Assembly (NCBI GenBank): GCA_020720785.1
Contig: DYOA01000029.1
Span: forward strand, 1-33,297
DNA length: 33,297 bases
Direction: 5' to 3'
From: Leptospira biflexa
Lineage (GTDB): Bacteria; Spirochaetota; Leptospiria; Turneriellales; DYLW01
Positions within the stretch are counted from its first letter, which is position 1, and every line of letters starts with the position of its first letter. This document shows, in pieces, positions 1-8,714 of this stretch. The position numbers were made by a program, and so were the translations under genes. The notes beneath the pieces were generated by a model. The model had not been told where the DNA came from. It made no database searches and saw nothing but the letters and a program-made list of their open reading frames with translations.

Positions 1-13
1 GGTGACTGTCACC
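1..13. repeat. REP-like palindrome, copy 1
   Basis: GGTGACTGTCACC is a perfect 13-base palindrome around a central base. Related copies lie at 945-957, 966-978 and 2875-2887, so copies bracket the M23 peptidase gene. Short GGTGAC-type palindromes resemble the REP sequences mobilised by REP-associated tyrosine transposases, but no transposase is visible in this window. The family assignment is inference; the repetition is directly visible. Confidence 0.7.
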
Positions 14-77
14 TCACCATGTTCCCACCACATGGGGATTTTACTGACCGGTAACCAAAAAAATCCGATAATTAAAT

Positions 78-935
78 ATGCCCGGGTTCTGGCGTATTGC
101 AGCGATTCTTATCACGATGGGAATTTCATTTCTTCCTGCCGCCACAAATCCCACCGGACTAATCCGGGAAATGGACTATGGGAATCCGGAACTAATCCGG
201 ATGCGTCAAGAAATCACAAAAAACATCTACGCATTACGCAATGGAGAGCCTCTGGATATCCGCTTCCGTACATACCGGACAAAGAAGGACGATGAGTTTT
301 TCCTGTTAGTGGCCAAATCCATGCTGGATGCTCCCACCATTGCCAGTATCAACAACATTCTTCGTTTTGATGAAACCACCCCCGGAGAGAAATGGATTCT
401 ACCCAATATGCGGGGGGTGGCTAAAATCGGGAAGCGGGAAGAAATCGCGAAAGAAAATAAAATTCCTCCAAATATGCTGATACCGGTGCCAGGCCATTCC
501 GGGGTATGGTTTATCCCACGGGTAAACAATGCCCTGGATATGTCTTTCCGGAGGGATGAATGGACCATTCCCCTGCAGGGCCGGATTTCTTCTGGTTTTG
601 GTTACCGACGGGACCCATTCAGCGGGAAGAACTCATTCCATTCGGGTATCGATATTCCAGCTCCGCATGGGAAAGCGATAAAAGCCGCCAGATCCGGGGT
701 GATCGCTTATGCCGGTCTGGCCAAAGGCTATGGGAATACCATCATCATTGAGCATAAAAATGGGTATCGGACGCTGTATGCTCATTTGTCTACCATCCTA
801 CCCAGAAAGGGACAGAAAGTCAACGCAGGAGAAACCATTGGCAGGGTGGGCAGCACCGGAAGATCCACCGGGTCGCATCTGCATTTTGAGGTGAGAAAGG
901 ATAACATGCCCGTTAAACCGGACTTTTTTTTCTGA
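78..935 (+). CDS. Secreted M23 (LytM-type) peptidoglycan endopeptidase
   Basis: Zinc endopeptidase of family M23, expected to cut peptide cross-links of peptidoglycan in the periplasm. Residues 5-22 form a hydrophobic export signal. Residues about 68-112 look like a divergent LysM segment (LLVAKSMLDAPTIASINNI then PGEKWILP). The M23 domain spans about 165-280: HSGID gives zinc ligands H188 and D192, YAHLS gives H236, and SHLHFEV gives H267 and ligand H269, so the active site is complete. The length of 285 residues is usual for a LysM-M23 protein. No strong Shine-Dalgarno precedes ATG 78, so the start is reasonable but not certain. The gene stands alone and is bracketed by GGTGAC palindromes. 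The substrate bond cannot be read from sequence. Confidence 0.92.
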   Translation: MPGFWRIAAILITMGISFLPAATNPTGLIREMDYGNPELIRMRQEITKNIYALRNGEPLDIRFRTYRTKKDDEFFLLVAKSMLDAPTIASINNILRFDETTPGEKWILPNMRGVAKIGKREEIAKENKIPPNMLIPVPGHSGVWFIPRVNNALDMSFRRDEWTIPLQGRISSGFGYRRDPFSGKNSFHSGIDIPAPHGKAIKAARSGVIAYAGLAKGYGNTIIIEHKNGYRTLYAHLSTILPRKGQKVNAGETIGRVGSTGRSTGSHLHFEVRKDNMPVKPDFFF

Positions 936-944
936 AAATAGCGG

Positions 945-957
945 GGTGACAGTCACT
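945..957. repeat. REP-like palindrome, copy 2
   Basis: GGTGACAGTCAC at 945-956 is the same palindrome with the central T changed to A. It lies 9 bases after the M23 stop codon and forms the left arm of the inverted repeat at 947-976. Confidence 0.65.
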
Positions 958-976
958 TTTTAAAAGGTGACTGTCA
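947..976. terminator. Near-perfect inverted repeat after M23 gene, possible terminator
   Basis: TGACAGTCACTTTT (947-960) pairs with AAAAGGTGACTGTCA (962-976) with one T-G wobble, giving a stem of about 14 bp with almost no loop. It sits between the ends of the convergent M23 and STAS genes, where a bidirectional terminator would be useful. There is no clean U-tract outside the stem, so it may equally be two facing REP-like units. I see the structure; its function is inference. Confidence 0.45.
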
Positions 977-978
977 TC
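966..978. repeat. REP-like palindrome, copy 3
   Basis: GGTGACTGTCATC differs from copy 1 at a single position (C to T at base 12). It faces copy 2 and is separated from it by an A/T-rich spacer. The rest of the intergenic stretch to 1083 shows no supported gene. Confidence 0.6.
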
Positions 979-1083
979 ATGCTGAGGCACACCATCCCCT
1001 AAGACTATGATCCATTCCCTATTCACGGTTTCCATGCTGGCTTTAATGGTTGTTATTGACGCTACGGCCTGCAAATACGGGGG

Positions 1084-1428
1084 TCAGATATGGTTGACCG
1101 CTTCTTCCACGGTTTCATAAAATGTCAGCAGTTCATCCGCACGGGACAGCCGGAACAGCATGGCGGTGGCTTTATTCAGGCTGGTTAAAAACATTTTCTG
1201 CCCGTTTTCATCGGTTTTTTTCTTGATATTGAAAAATGCTCCCAAGGCGGAAGAGTCCATATAATGGATATTCTGCATATCAAAAACAATATGGGGTTTC
1301 CCCTGTCCGATCATGGATTTCATATCATCGTTAAAGATGGGGATATTGTACATATCCAGCTCTTTAATGGTCAGACGAATCACCATGACGTTGTCATTAT
1401 GAGGAATGATATCAAATAGATCGCTCAC
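1084..1428 (-). CDS. STAS-domain anti-sigma-factor antagonist-like protein
   Basis: A 114-residue single STAS domain, the size of SpoIIAA/RsbV-type proteins. These bind an anti-sigma serine kinase and are switched by serine phosphorylation. The motif MDSSALGAF places D58-S59 at the usual phospho-acceptor site. The only usable start in frame is GTG at 1428, since an in-frame stop lies shortly upstream; there is no clear ribosome-binding site. A TTGACG box (minus strand, 1462-1457) lies so close that the transcript could begin at or near the start codon. No partner kinase or phosphatase gene is adjacent, so the regulated pathway is unknown. A second STAS gene lies at 11961. Confidence 0.85.
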   Translation of the reverse strand: MSDLFDIIPHNDNVMVIRLTIKELDMYNIPIFNDDMKSMIGQGKPHIVFDMQNIHYMDSSALGAFFNIKKKTDENGQKMFLTSLNKATAMLFRLSRADELLTFYETVEEAVNHI

Positions 1429-1512
1429 TGATTTATCAATATTTTTAAATTATCGGCGTCAAGCATTTTTATTCATTTTCTGCTTAAAATGACTGGAAAT
1501 CGAAAGGAATCC

Positions 1513-1869
1513 TTAATTATCCGGAGCCAGATATTTATCGTTCATAAGGCGAATCGCAAGGGAGTTTTCTGTTTCCATAGCGTGAAAAAGCTCAATCCAG
1601 CGGATGCCCTCTTCTGTTAATACCGCCCCACCGCCGCCTTTCCCTCCGGTCTGGAATATTACCAGCGGATCACGGTTCATTTCATTCATAGAATGTACAA
1701 CATCCCAGGCGGCTTTATAGCTCATTTTCATTTTCCGTGCGGCTTTATTGAGCGAGCCGTATTCCCGTATATATTCCAGAAGAGCTACTCTTCCTCTGCC
1801 CAGAAATCCCTCTTCTCCGTAGTTGATAAAAATATTTCCGGAAATACTCCATGGATGATTTTTTTTCAT
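1513..1869 (-). CDS. ModE-like winged-helix regulator without molybdate-binding domain
   Basis: 118-residue DNA-binding protein similar to the N-terminal domain of ModE and related LysR-type winged helices. Helix-turn-helix residues are in GSLNKAARKMKMSYKAAWDVV (about 38-58), followed by GGKGGGGAVLTEEG, the wing signature of the ModE/MopB family. The C-terminal TOBE (Mop) domains of E. coli ModE are absent, so molybdate sensing cannot be assumed; no mod transporter or molybdopterin gene is nearby. It is divergent from the PEGA gene with only 40 bases between starts. Regulation of itself or that gene is possible but unproven. Confidence 0.82.
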   Translation of the reverse strand: MKKNHPWSISGNIFINYGEEGFLGRGRVALLEYIREYGSLNKAARKMKMSYKAAWDVVHSMNEMNRDPLVIFQTGGKGGGGAVLTEEGIRWIELFHAMETENSLAIRLMNDKYLAPDN

Positions 1870-1909
1870 CTTCCCATCTCATATAAAAAAAATATTCTGT
1901 CAAGTAAAG

Positions 1910-3319
1910 ATGGCAAACTTTTACCGGAAATATTTTTTTTTACTTTTTTTTTCCATTATCTCCGTTGCCGTCCATTCGATGGATGTTCAATGGCACAATA
2001 CAATCCTGCTGGAAATATATCCTCCGGATGTGAAGGGGTCCGAACGGGAGGAATATCTGGGTTCCACCTTTTCCCTCCTTTTGTATCAGGAATTAGCGGT
2101 TATCCGGAAGATCCGGAGCGACCAAATCTATCCATACCGCATTCTCTATCCGGAAAAGCCCCCGGAAAAACCGGACGATGGGGACGCAGATTTTATCCGG
2201 ATGCTCCGGGAGAAGAAAACTGCGGAAATGGAAGTGGTTCTGAAAAAGAAAGGAGAACTCCCGCCGGAACATCTTTCCCTTCATCCTGTTTCCTATTCCC
2301 TGACAACCATCATGAATCCGGAAAAAGAGAATATCCGGTACCAGGTAGGGTTTTTTCTCCACAATAACGAAATTTTTTCCAGAGAATATAATTTCCGGAA
2401 AGAGAACATGATGGAAGCATCCCGTGCCATTGCTCTGGATATCAGAAAGCTGCTTTTCGGAGATGAATCTGCACATGTGAGAATTGAAACCAACCCTCCG
2501 GGTGCCCAGGTTTATCTGGAAGGCGTCTTTACCGGCGAATCACCGCTGGTGCTGGAATTCATTCCCTACGGGGATTACCAGATTAAGATTTTAAAAGAAA
2601 AATATATGGACATGGAAAAAACAATATCCATTGGAAACCCTTCAGCGGAAATTTCTCTGGCACTGGCTCCCCGGACGGGAAACGGAAAGATATCCATTGA
2701 AACCAGCGAACCAGGGATGGAGGTGTATCTGGATAATCTTTTCCGGGGGAAAACCCCGCTGGTCATTGCGGAACTGGAATGGAGAACATACACGTTGTTT
2801 CTGCGGAAGAAGGGATTTATGGATGTATACCGTAAATTGACTGTCCATCCAGAGGAACCGGAACCTCACCTCAGGGTGACTGTCACCAGAGGGGATTCCC
2901 TGGAACGCTGGGAAGAACGCGGAACCCTGTATGGCCTCCGTTATGACCATCTGGTCACCGGGCATCTGGTTCTGGCGGGAGGAAGCTTTCTTTCTTACCT
3001 GTACTACACAGATAAGGGCTATGATACGCAGGACTATCTTTACGCCCATTATCTGAATAATTCTTCCATAAATAATCCGGATGCGGTATCCGTTCTCCGG
3101 GCTGATGTGTCCCGCTTTGGCCGGTATGCTGATATATCCATAGGGATCACTGCATACGGCCTGGTTGGAAGTATTTTCTTTTACTGGCTCAAAGTCAAAT
3201 CCCTGGATCCGGGAGATTTTATTACTTCTTACAGGGAAGACAGGCAAAAATTTTTTTATACAACCCTGGACCCGGTCTCCGGAAGTTTCCAGGCAGGCTA
3301 CAGGATGATGCTGGAATAA
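1910..3319 (+). CDS. PEGA-domain membrane/envelope protein
   Basis: 469 residues. A hydrophobic N-terminus (about 7-22) gives a signal peptide or anchor. Residues 24-185 form an unrecognised domain. Two tandem PEGA beta domains follow, about 188-253 (IETNPPGAQVYLEGVFTGESP) and 259-325 (IETSEPGMEVYLDNLFRGKTP). Hydrophobic segments at about 347-366 and 408-427 suggest two membrane helices near the C-terminus. PEGA domains are surface or envelope beta modules that often accompany signalling or cell-wall proteins; no enzymatic function is indicated. A GGTGACTGTCACC palindrome lies in frame and encodes part of RVTVTRG just after the second PEGA domain. The start at ATG 1910 gives a sensible signal peptide, though the ribosome-binding site is poor. 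Confidence 0.85.
   Translation: MANFYRKYFFLLFFSIISVAVHSMDVQWHNTILLEIYPPDVKGSEREEYLGSTFSLLLYQELAVIRKIRSDQIYPYRILYPEKPPEKPDDGDADFIRMLREKKTAEMEVVLKKKGELPPEHLSLHPVSYSLTTIMNPEKENIRYQVGFFLHNNEIFSREYNFRKENMMEASRAIALDIRKLLFGDESAHVRIETNPPGAQVYLEGVFTGESPLVLEFIPYGDYQIKILKEKYMDMEKTISIGNPSAEISLALAPRTGNGKISIETSEPGMEVYLDNLFRGKTPLVIAELEWRTYTLFLRKKGFMDVYRKLTVHPEEPEPHLRVTVTRGDSLERWEERGTLYGLRYDHLVTGHLVLAGGSFLSYLYYTDKGYDTQDYLYAHYLNNSSINNPDAVSVLRADVSRFGRYADISIGITAYGLVGSIFFYWLKVKSLDPGDFITSYREDRQKFFYTTLDPVSGSFQAGYRMMLE
2875..2887. repeat. REP-like palindrome inside the PEGA gene, copy 4
   Basis: An exact copy of GGTGACTGTCACC lies within the coding sequence, read as residues 322-327 (RVTVTR) at the junction after the second PEGA domain. 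The reading frame is not disturbed. It could be chance, or the palindrome could have been tolerated at a domain linker. Confidence 0.6.
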
Positions 3320-3379
3320 CGGAAAAATGATCATGCAGGAAGGATAATATGCCGATATTTTAAAGAGGATTCCGATAAC

Positions 3380-4240
3380 ATGAAAAGAAAAAACTTCAGA
3401 AATCTGGCACTCACAGCGGGATTGCTGTTCCTCTGGCCGCTCTGGGCGGTTTCCATTGACCAGTCCACAACCGAAAGAATTATCAAAGAAAATCGGTATT
3501 TTTTAGCATTTATCAATGTTTCGGTTTCCAATTTTGGGGAGAAAACCCATATTGAAATTTTAAAAAAAGCCAACCAGCATCATTTCAACGCACACATGTG
3601 GTATCTCCAGAGCAATTATGTCCGTTCATACCAGGAAATCAAACGCAGCCAGTCCCTCCTCAGGGATTTATATCTGACCATACTGGATGATTACTACCGG
3701 GAGGACGCCCGGATTCTTCTGGATATCAGTGCCCCCATCATCATCCAGTCCAAAGATAAAAAAGCGGAGCATTTCCTGAAACTGGGCTACCGGGACTTGG
3801 AGGAATCCAAGGTTTTCCGGGAGATGGGGTACAATTACAACCGGTTTTTATTTTCCAATAAAATCCGTTTTTATATTGACGCTATTAAAAACGCACGCAG
3901 AGCCAAGCGGTTCGCATTTCTGGCCATTATTGAAAGTAAAATTCCCGTGGAAGAGAAGGATGAGTACAAACGGCAGACCCTTGACGATCATCTGTTCAAG
4001 AATGAAGACTCGGACAGCATTACCACTTATGAGGACGTTAAGAACAAACTCACCAATCTGATCAACCGCAAGCTGATTATCAATAATTATAACTTTTTTC
4101 TGCACCATGATGATAATTATGCAAAGGTATCCAAAGAAAAGACAGACATTCTTTTCACCACATCCGGAGAATTGAACACAGATGCCATATCCGGACACCA
4201 GTTCATTACCCGGGATGATGATAAAGAGAAAAAGGAATAA
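3380..4240 (+). CDS. Secreted protein of unknown function
   Basis: I do not recognise the family. The 286-residue product begins with a clear export signal (KRK, then a hydrophobic stretch about 9-22 ending near AVS). The remainder looks mostly helical and highly charged, with many Tyr, Lys and Asp residues and a lysine/aspartate-rich C-terminus (DDDKEKKE). No lipobox cysteine or membrane helix follows the signal, so it is probably periplasmic. A Shine-Dalgarno-like AGAGGA lies 10 bases before ATG 3380. The next gene starts two bases after its stop, so the two are co-transcribed and probably act together; both are secreted helical proteins of unknown role. Confidence 0.8.
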   Translation: MKRKNFRNLALTAGLLFLWPLWAVSIDQSTTERIIKENRYFLAFINVSVSNFGEKTHIEILKKANQHHFNAHMWYLQSNYVRSYQEIKRSQSLLRDLYLTILDDYYREDARILLDISAPIIIQSKDKKAEHFLKLGYRDLEESKVFREMGYNYNRFLFSNKIRFYIDAIKNARRAKRFAFLAIIESKIPVEEKDEYKRQTLDDHLFKNEDSDSITTYEDVKNKLTNLINRKLIINNYNFFLHHDDNYAKVSKEKTDILFTTSGELNTDAISGHQFITRDDDKEKKE

Positions 4241-4242
4241 AC

Positions 4243-4866
4243 ATGCAACCGTGCAAAATAGGCCGGAAATTTCTTCTGTTCGTTTTTTTTATTCTTTTCA
4301 CCTTTCCGTCCCACTCCAGCACTGATTTTCCCCGTCTCAAGGAAAAAGGAGATGCCCATCTTCTGACCATTGGGCGTATCTATGAAAAATACGGAGTCAT
4401 GGAACAGAAAAAAACCTCCTATCGCCTTTTGGAGGAGAAATGGCTGGCCAATATCAAGCGGTATGAAAGGGCCACTCCCACGGAAAGATCCGCTGCTCTC
4501 AAAGCAGTGAAAGCCACCTATTATGAAATCATAGGGACACTCAAGCTGACTGCGGAGGAGCTGCAGCGTTATTCCGATGATCTGGTAAAGGATTATACCA
4601 ACCGGATTCATGATGTGGATGTGAAAGGCCTGAACAAAGAGGAATACAGTGCATACAACAAAAGCAAAGAGAATTTCCAGGTAATTCAGCGGGAGTTCTA
4701 CCGTGCCCACCGAGCATACCTTCAGAAACAGTACTCGTATTCCGTTTCCCTCTACGATGCCGGCATAGCCATGATGTACAACACATACCAGCTTCTGAAA
4801 TGGCCTTTTCCTTCCCGGGAAAACAAGCCAAGCGGAGCCACTCCGGCAGTGACAGACACCCATTAA
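4243..4866 (+). CDS. Secreted helical protein of unknown function
   Basis: 207 residues; family not recognised. A basic start (MQPCKIGRK) and hydrophobic core (about 10-22) form a signal peptide, with likely cleavage near HSS-TDF. The mature part is predominantly charged and helical with many aromatic residues (for example YLQKQYSYSVSLYDAG). Cys4 lies before the hydrophobic core, so it is not a lipobox. An AAGGA box inside the end of the preceding gene is well placed for ATG 4243, and the spacing of two bases supports translational coupling with that gene. Confidence 0.78.
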   Translation: MQPCKIGRKFLLFVFFILFTFPSHSSTDFPRLKEKGDAHLLTIGRIYEKYGVMEQKKTSYRLLEEKWLANIKRYERATPTERSAALKAVKATYYEIIGTLKLTAEELQRYSDDLVKDYTNRIHDVDVKGLNKEEYSAYNKSKENFQVIQREFYRAHRAYLQKQYSYSVSLYDAGIAMMYNTYQLLKWPFPSRENKPSGATPAVTDTH

Positions 4867-4890
4867 GCTGACGTTACGATTCTCTCAACG

Positions 4891-4952
4891 CCGGAGAGCA
4901 AAAAAGGGCGACACCCGTATTATGTCGTATTTTCACCACGACTGCTTTCCGG
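4891..4952 (+). other. Structured intergenic segment, possible terminator or leader RNA
   Basis: CCGGAGAGCA (4891-4900) and TGCTTTCCGG (4943-4952) are complementary apart from one mismatch. They enclose a loop of about 42 bases that holds a smaller partial stem (GCGACA...TGTCG). An A-rich tract follows (4953-4977). It separates the two secreted-protein genes from the next CDS. The pairing is visible; whether it terminates transcription or forms a 5' leader structure is not. Confidence 0.35.
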
Positions 4953-5022
4953 AAAATAAAAAAATAAAAAAATCTCACCCATAAAAGGCTTGTCAGTCTG
5001 CCGGGGAAGGCAAAATGGACTT

Positions 5023-5880
5023 ATGTCTCCTGACAATCATGTTCCATCGGAGGGGAAATTAAAGCATTTTCTTCCGGAAATTGAACTGGATCTGACCGAT
5101 ATTGAAAACCAGGATTTTTTCTATGGACGAACCAAGCTGGTTGTCTCCAAAGATCGTTTTCTGGGGCTTTATGACCGGAAAGAAATCAATCAATTTCTGG
5201 AAATTTCCGGGATCATCGATCGTCTGAAGCAGAAGGGCTATCCCAAAATAGATGTAGAAATAACCACAGAAAACATACGGGACCAGAGGCTGAATATCCG
5301 GGACAGGAAAACCGGAGAGATCATTGTCATTATGCGGTTGCACCTGGGTTCTTTCCGGGCCAAGGACATAGCCATTAATCTGGACTCTCTGGATCTGTTA
5401 TTCATTGACTATTTAGGTTTATCGGATGTTAGAAAAAAAAATGACCAGAAGGATCTGTATCCAGGCCAGACCCATCCCGGGCTGGGTATTTTTCCGGAGG
5501 TAGAAACTTTTGTTTATCTTCTTTCCAAAGAGAAAAAACTGGATGGGGTGGCCAATATACCGGAGTATTACCATGATGGTGTTTTATTCAAAAACCGTTT
5601 TCATTTTATCATACCCTCCAGCCAGGCAAAATTTGAGAAGCTGCACGAATTCGGGAAAAAGAATGGTTTGAAGCATACATCATTATCCATACAGAAAGAT
5701 CTTGTTTATATCCATGATCTTTCCCATAAAACCTCAGAAATCTTTCATTTCCGGCTGGGGGAAATGATTGTTCCCAACTGTACGGAATTAAAATATTATC
5801 TGGAATCTCCGGCATACCGGCAGATGGTGGATAAAATCAAAAAATCCATCTATTTTTCCTGGGAAAGCAGCGGAAATTAA
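5023..5880 (+). CDS. Conserved-looking cytoplasmic protein of unknown function
   Basis: 285 residues from ATG 5023; an in-frame TTG at 4990 would add 11 residues but lacks a spaced ribosome-binding site, whereas GGGGAAGG lies upstream of 5023. There is no signal peptide or membrane helix. The centre (LLFIDYLGLSD, then PGQTHPGLG, then DGVANIPEYYHDGVLF) has the feel of a conserved active or binding region. The GQxHPGLG and NIPEYYHDGVLF segments are faintly like acetyltransferase CoA loops and C-terminal strands, but I would not assign GNAT on that basis. It lies directly upstream of the groESL promoter, so it ends before a separately regulated unit. Confidence 0.8.
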   Translation: MSPDNHVPSEGKLKHFLPEIELDLTDIENQDFFYGRTKLVVSKDRFLGLYDRKEINQFLEISGIIDRLKQKGYPKIDVEITTENIRDQRLNIRDRKTGEIIVIMRLHLGSFRAKDIAINLDSLDLLFIDYLGLSDVRKKNDQKDLYPGQTHPGLGIFPEVETFVYLLSKEKKLDGVANIPEYYHDGVLFKNRFHFIIPSSQAKFEKLHEFGKKNGLKHTSLSIQKDLVYIHDLSHKTSEIFHFRLGEMIVPNCTELKYYLESPAYRQMVDKIKKSIYFSWESSGN

Positions 5881-5888
5881 AAAAAAAC

Positions 5889-5917
5889 TTGCCAACGCAT
5901 TTTGCCTGTATTATATT
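5889..5917 (+). promoter_or_regulatory. Sigma70-type promoter of groESL
   Basis: TTGCCA (5889-5894), a 17-base spacer and TATATT (5912-5917) match the housekeeping consensus closely. The -10 box overlaps the left arm of the CIRCE operator, so a bound repressor would block polymerase directly. Confidence 0.85.
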
Positions 5918-5942
5918 AGCAGTCAGAAACGTTGAGTGCTAA
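5916..5942. promoter_or_regulatory. CIRCE operator (HrcA binding site)
   Basis: TTAGCAGTC, nine bases, then GAGTGCTAA: the 9-9-9 CIRCE inverted repeat with one mismatch (consensus left arm TTAGCACTC). It lies between the promoter and groES. CIRCE is bound by HrcA with GroEL as corepressor-like chaperone, giving heat-shock derepression. The hrcA gene is not in this window. Confidence 0.93.
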
Positions 5943-6011
5943 CAGATTTTAAAAGAAACTGATAGCAATGAATAGAAACCATAAAAACCGAAAATTATTA
6001 AGGAGGACAAT

Positions 6012-6299
6012 GTGGCAATCAAACCATTGGGAGACAGGGTTTTAATTGAGCCGTTCAGTGAGGAAGAAGAAAAGATGGGGAACATCTTTATTCCAGACAC
6101 AGCGAAAGAAAAACCAAATAAAGGGAAAGTTATTGCAGTAGGATCCGGAAGGGTCACCGACGACGGAAAGACCGTAGCACTTACGGTAAAAGAAGGAATG
6201 GTGGTTCTTTACGGAAAATATTCCGGGACAGAAATCAAAGTATCTGACAGGGAATACCTGATTGTCAGAGAATCCGATATTCTGGCAATTGTGGATTAA
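6012..6299 (+). CDS. groES: Co-chaperonin GroES
   Basis: 95-residue GroES heptamer subunit that caps GroEL and closes the folding chamber in the cytoplasm. It starts [11 protein letters not shown], has the mobile loop about 17-34 ending [12 protein letters not shown], and the [12 protein letters not shown] and SDILAIVD signatures. The start is GTG 6012, five bases after AGGAGG. An out-of-frame ATG at 6010 opens only an 11-codon ORF and is not the start. groEL follows after 17 bases, and both are under the CIRCE operator. Confidence 0.97.
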   Translation: MAIKPLGDRVLIEPFSEEEEKMGNIFIPDTAKEKPNKGKVIAVGSGRVTDDGKTVALTVKEGMVVLYGKYSGTEIKVSDREYLIVRESDILAIVD

Positions 6300-6304
6300 T
6301 TTAA

Positions 6305-7963
<1,659 letters not shown>

Positions 7964-7990
7964 AAATCCACCCATCCAAACTTCATTCAG

Positions 7991-8018
7991 AAAAGGCTGC
8001 CCCCGGGCGGCCTTTTTT
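7991..8018 (+). terminator. Intrinsic terminator of groESL
   Basis: GGCTGCCC (7995-8002) and GGGCGGCC (8005-8012) form a GC-rich stem with one wobble and a very small loop, flanked by AAAA on the left and TTTTTT then ATTTTTTT on the right. It lies 28 bases after the groEL stop. Confidence 0.9.
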
Positions 8019-8061
8019 ATTTTTTTCTTTCCGGATTCAGTATCCTGAACGATAATTAAGT

Positions 8062-8697
8062 ATGCAGAACATAGATTACGGAAAAATAATGCGGAACCCC
8101 AAACCGGAAACCTCCTCCTCTTCCGGTAATTCCCGATGGAATATTTATGGAAGCCTTCTGATTATTGGGTTTACCTTTGGGGTTATTTCCGGAATTTTCT
8201 ATGAAAAAAATATCTCCGGGAAAGAATCTGCATCCGGATTGCTGGCCCAGAGCCCCATGGAAACTCCGGAGTTTCGTAACATCGGGCAGGAGGATCCCTC
8301 CGGAGGTGAACCTGAAAGGGAGCCTGAAAATACTGCCGGCCTGAATGATCCGGACAACGATGGAGAAATTGTTGATTCGGTGAAGGTAAACCACCATGAG
8401 GAAAAAATAGATTCCGTAAAGAGAAAAAAGGAATCCCGGGAAAAAGCCAAAGCATCCCCTCTTCTTGATGAAAAGGCAAAATATGTGATCTTTGCAAGAA
8501 AATATGCGGACAAAAAAAAGGCTTTCTATGACGGCTCTCAATTGAAAAAAGCAGGATATCCGGCATTTCTGGTGAAAAGCGGTGATAAAATTAAGGTATA
8601 TGTGGGGCCACTTGAGGGAAAAGAAGAGGCTTATCATTATCTGGCCAATCTGAAAAAAATCGAACAGTATAAAAATGCTATATTGTATAAAAAGTAA
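8062..8697 (+). CDS. Single-pass membrane protein with C-terminal SPOR domain
   Basis: 211 residues. A cytoplasmic N-terminus is followed by one membrane helix (about 27-47, NIYGSLLIIGFTFGVISGIF). A long, charged, low-complexity linker (50-135) leads to a SPOR domain at about 138-210 (YVIFARKYADKKKA, PAFLVKSGDKIKVYVGPLEGKEEA). SPOR domains bind denuded glycan strands at septal peptidoglycan, so a role in division or wall remodelling is likely. The topology matches FtsN/DedD-style proteins without implying orthology. ATG 8062 has a poor ribosome-binding site, and ATG 8089 is an alternative. Confidence 0.85.
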   Translation: MQNIDYGKIMRNPKPETSSSSGNSRWNIYGSLLIIGFTFGVISGIFYEKNISGKESASGLLAQSPMETPEFRNIGQEDPSGGEPEREPENTAGLNDPDNDGEIVDSVKVNHHEEKIDSVKRKKESREKAKASPLLDEKAKYVIFARKYADKKKAFYDGSQLKKAGYPAFLVKSGDKIKVYVGPLEGKEEAYHYLANLKKIEQYKNAILYKK

Positions 8698-8714
8698 AAA
8701 ATAACTATCCCTCC

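Noticed and set aside
979..1083. Open frame on the minus strand continuing past the STAS stop codon for about 30 codons
   Set aside because: It reads through intergenic and antisense sequence with no domain-like content; not enough to call an extended or broken STAS protein.
4990..5022. Upstream TTG start for the 285-residue unknown protein
   Set aside because: AAAAGG is too close to the TTG and the extra residues are low-quality; ATG 5023 is preferred.
6010..6045. ATG two bases before the groES GTG start
   Set aside because: It is out of frame and opens only 11 codons; the AGGAGG spacing and the conserved GroES N-terminus support GTG 6012.
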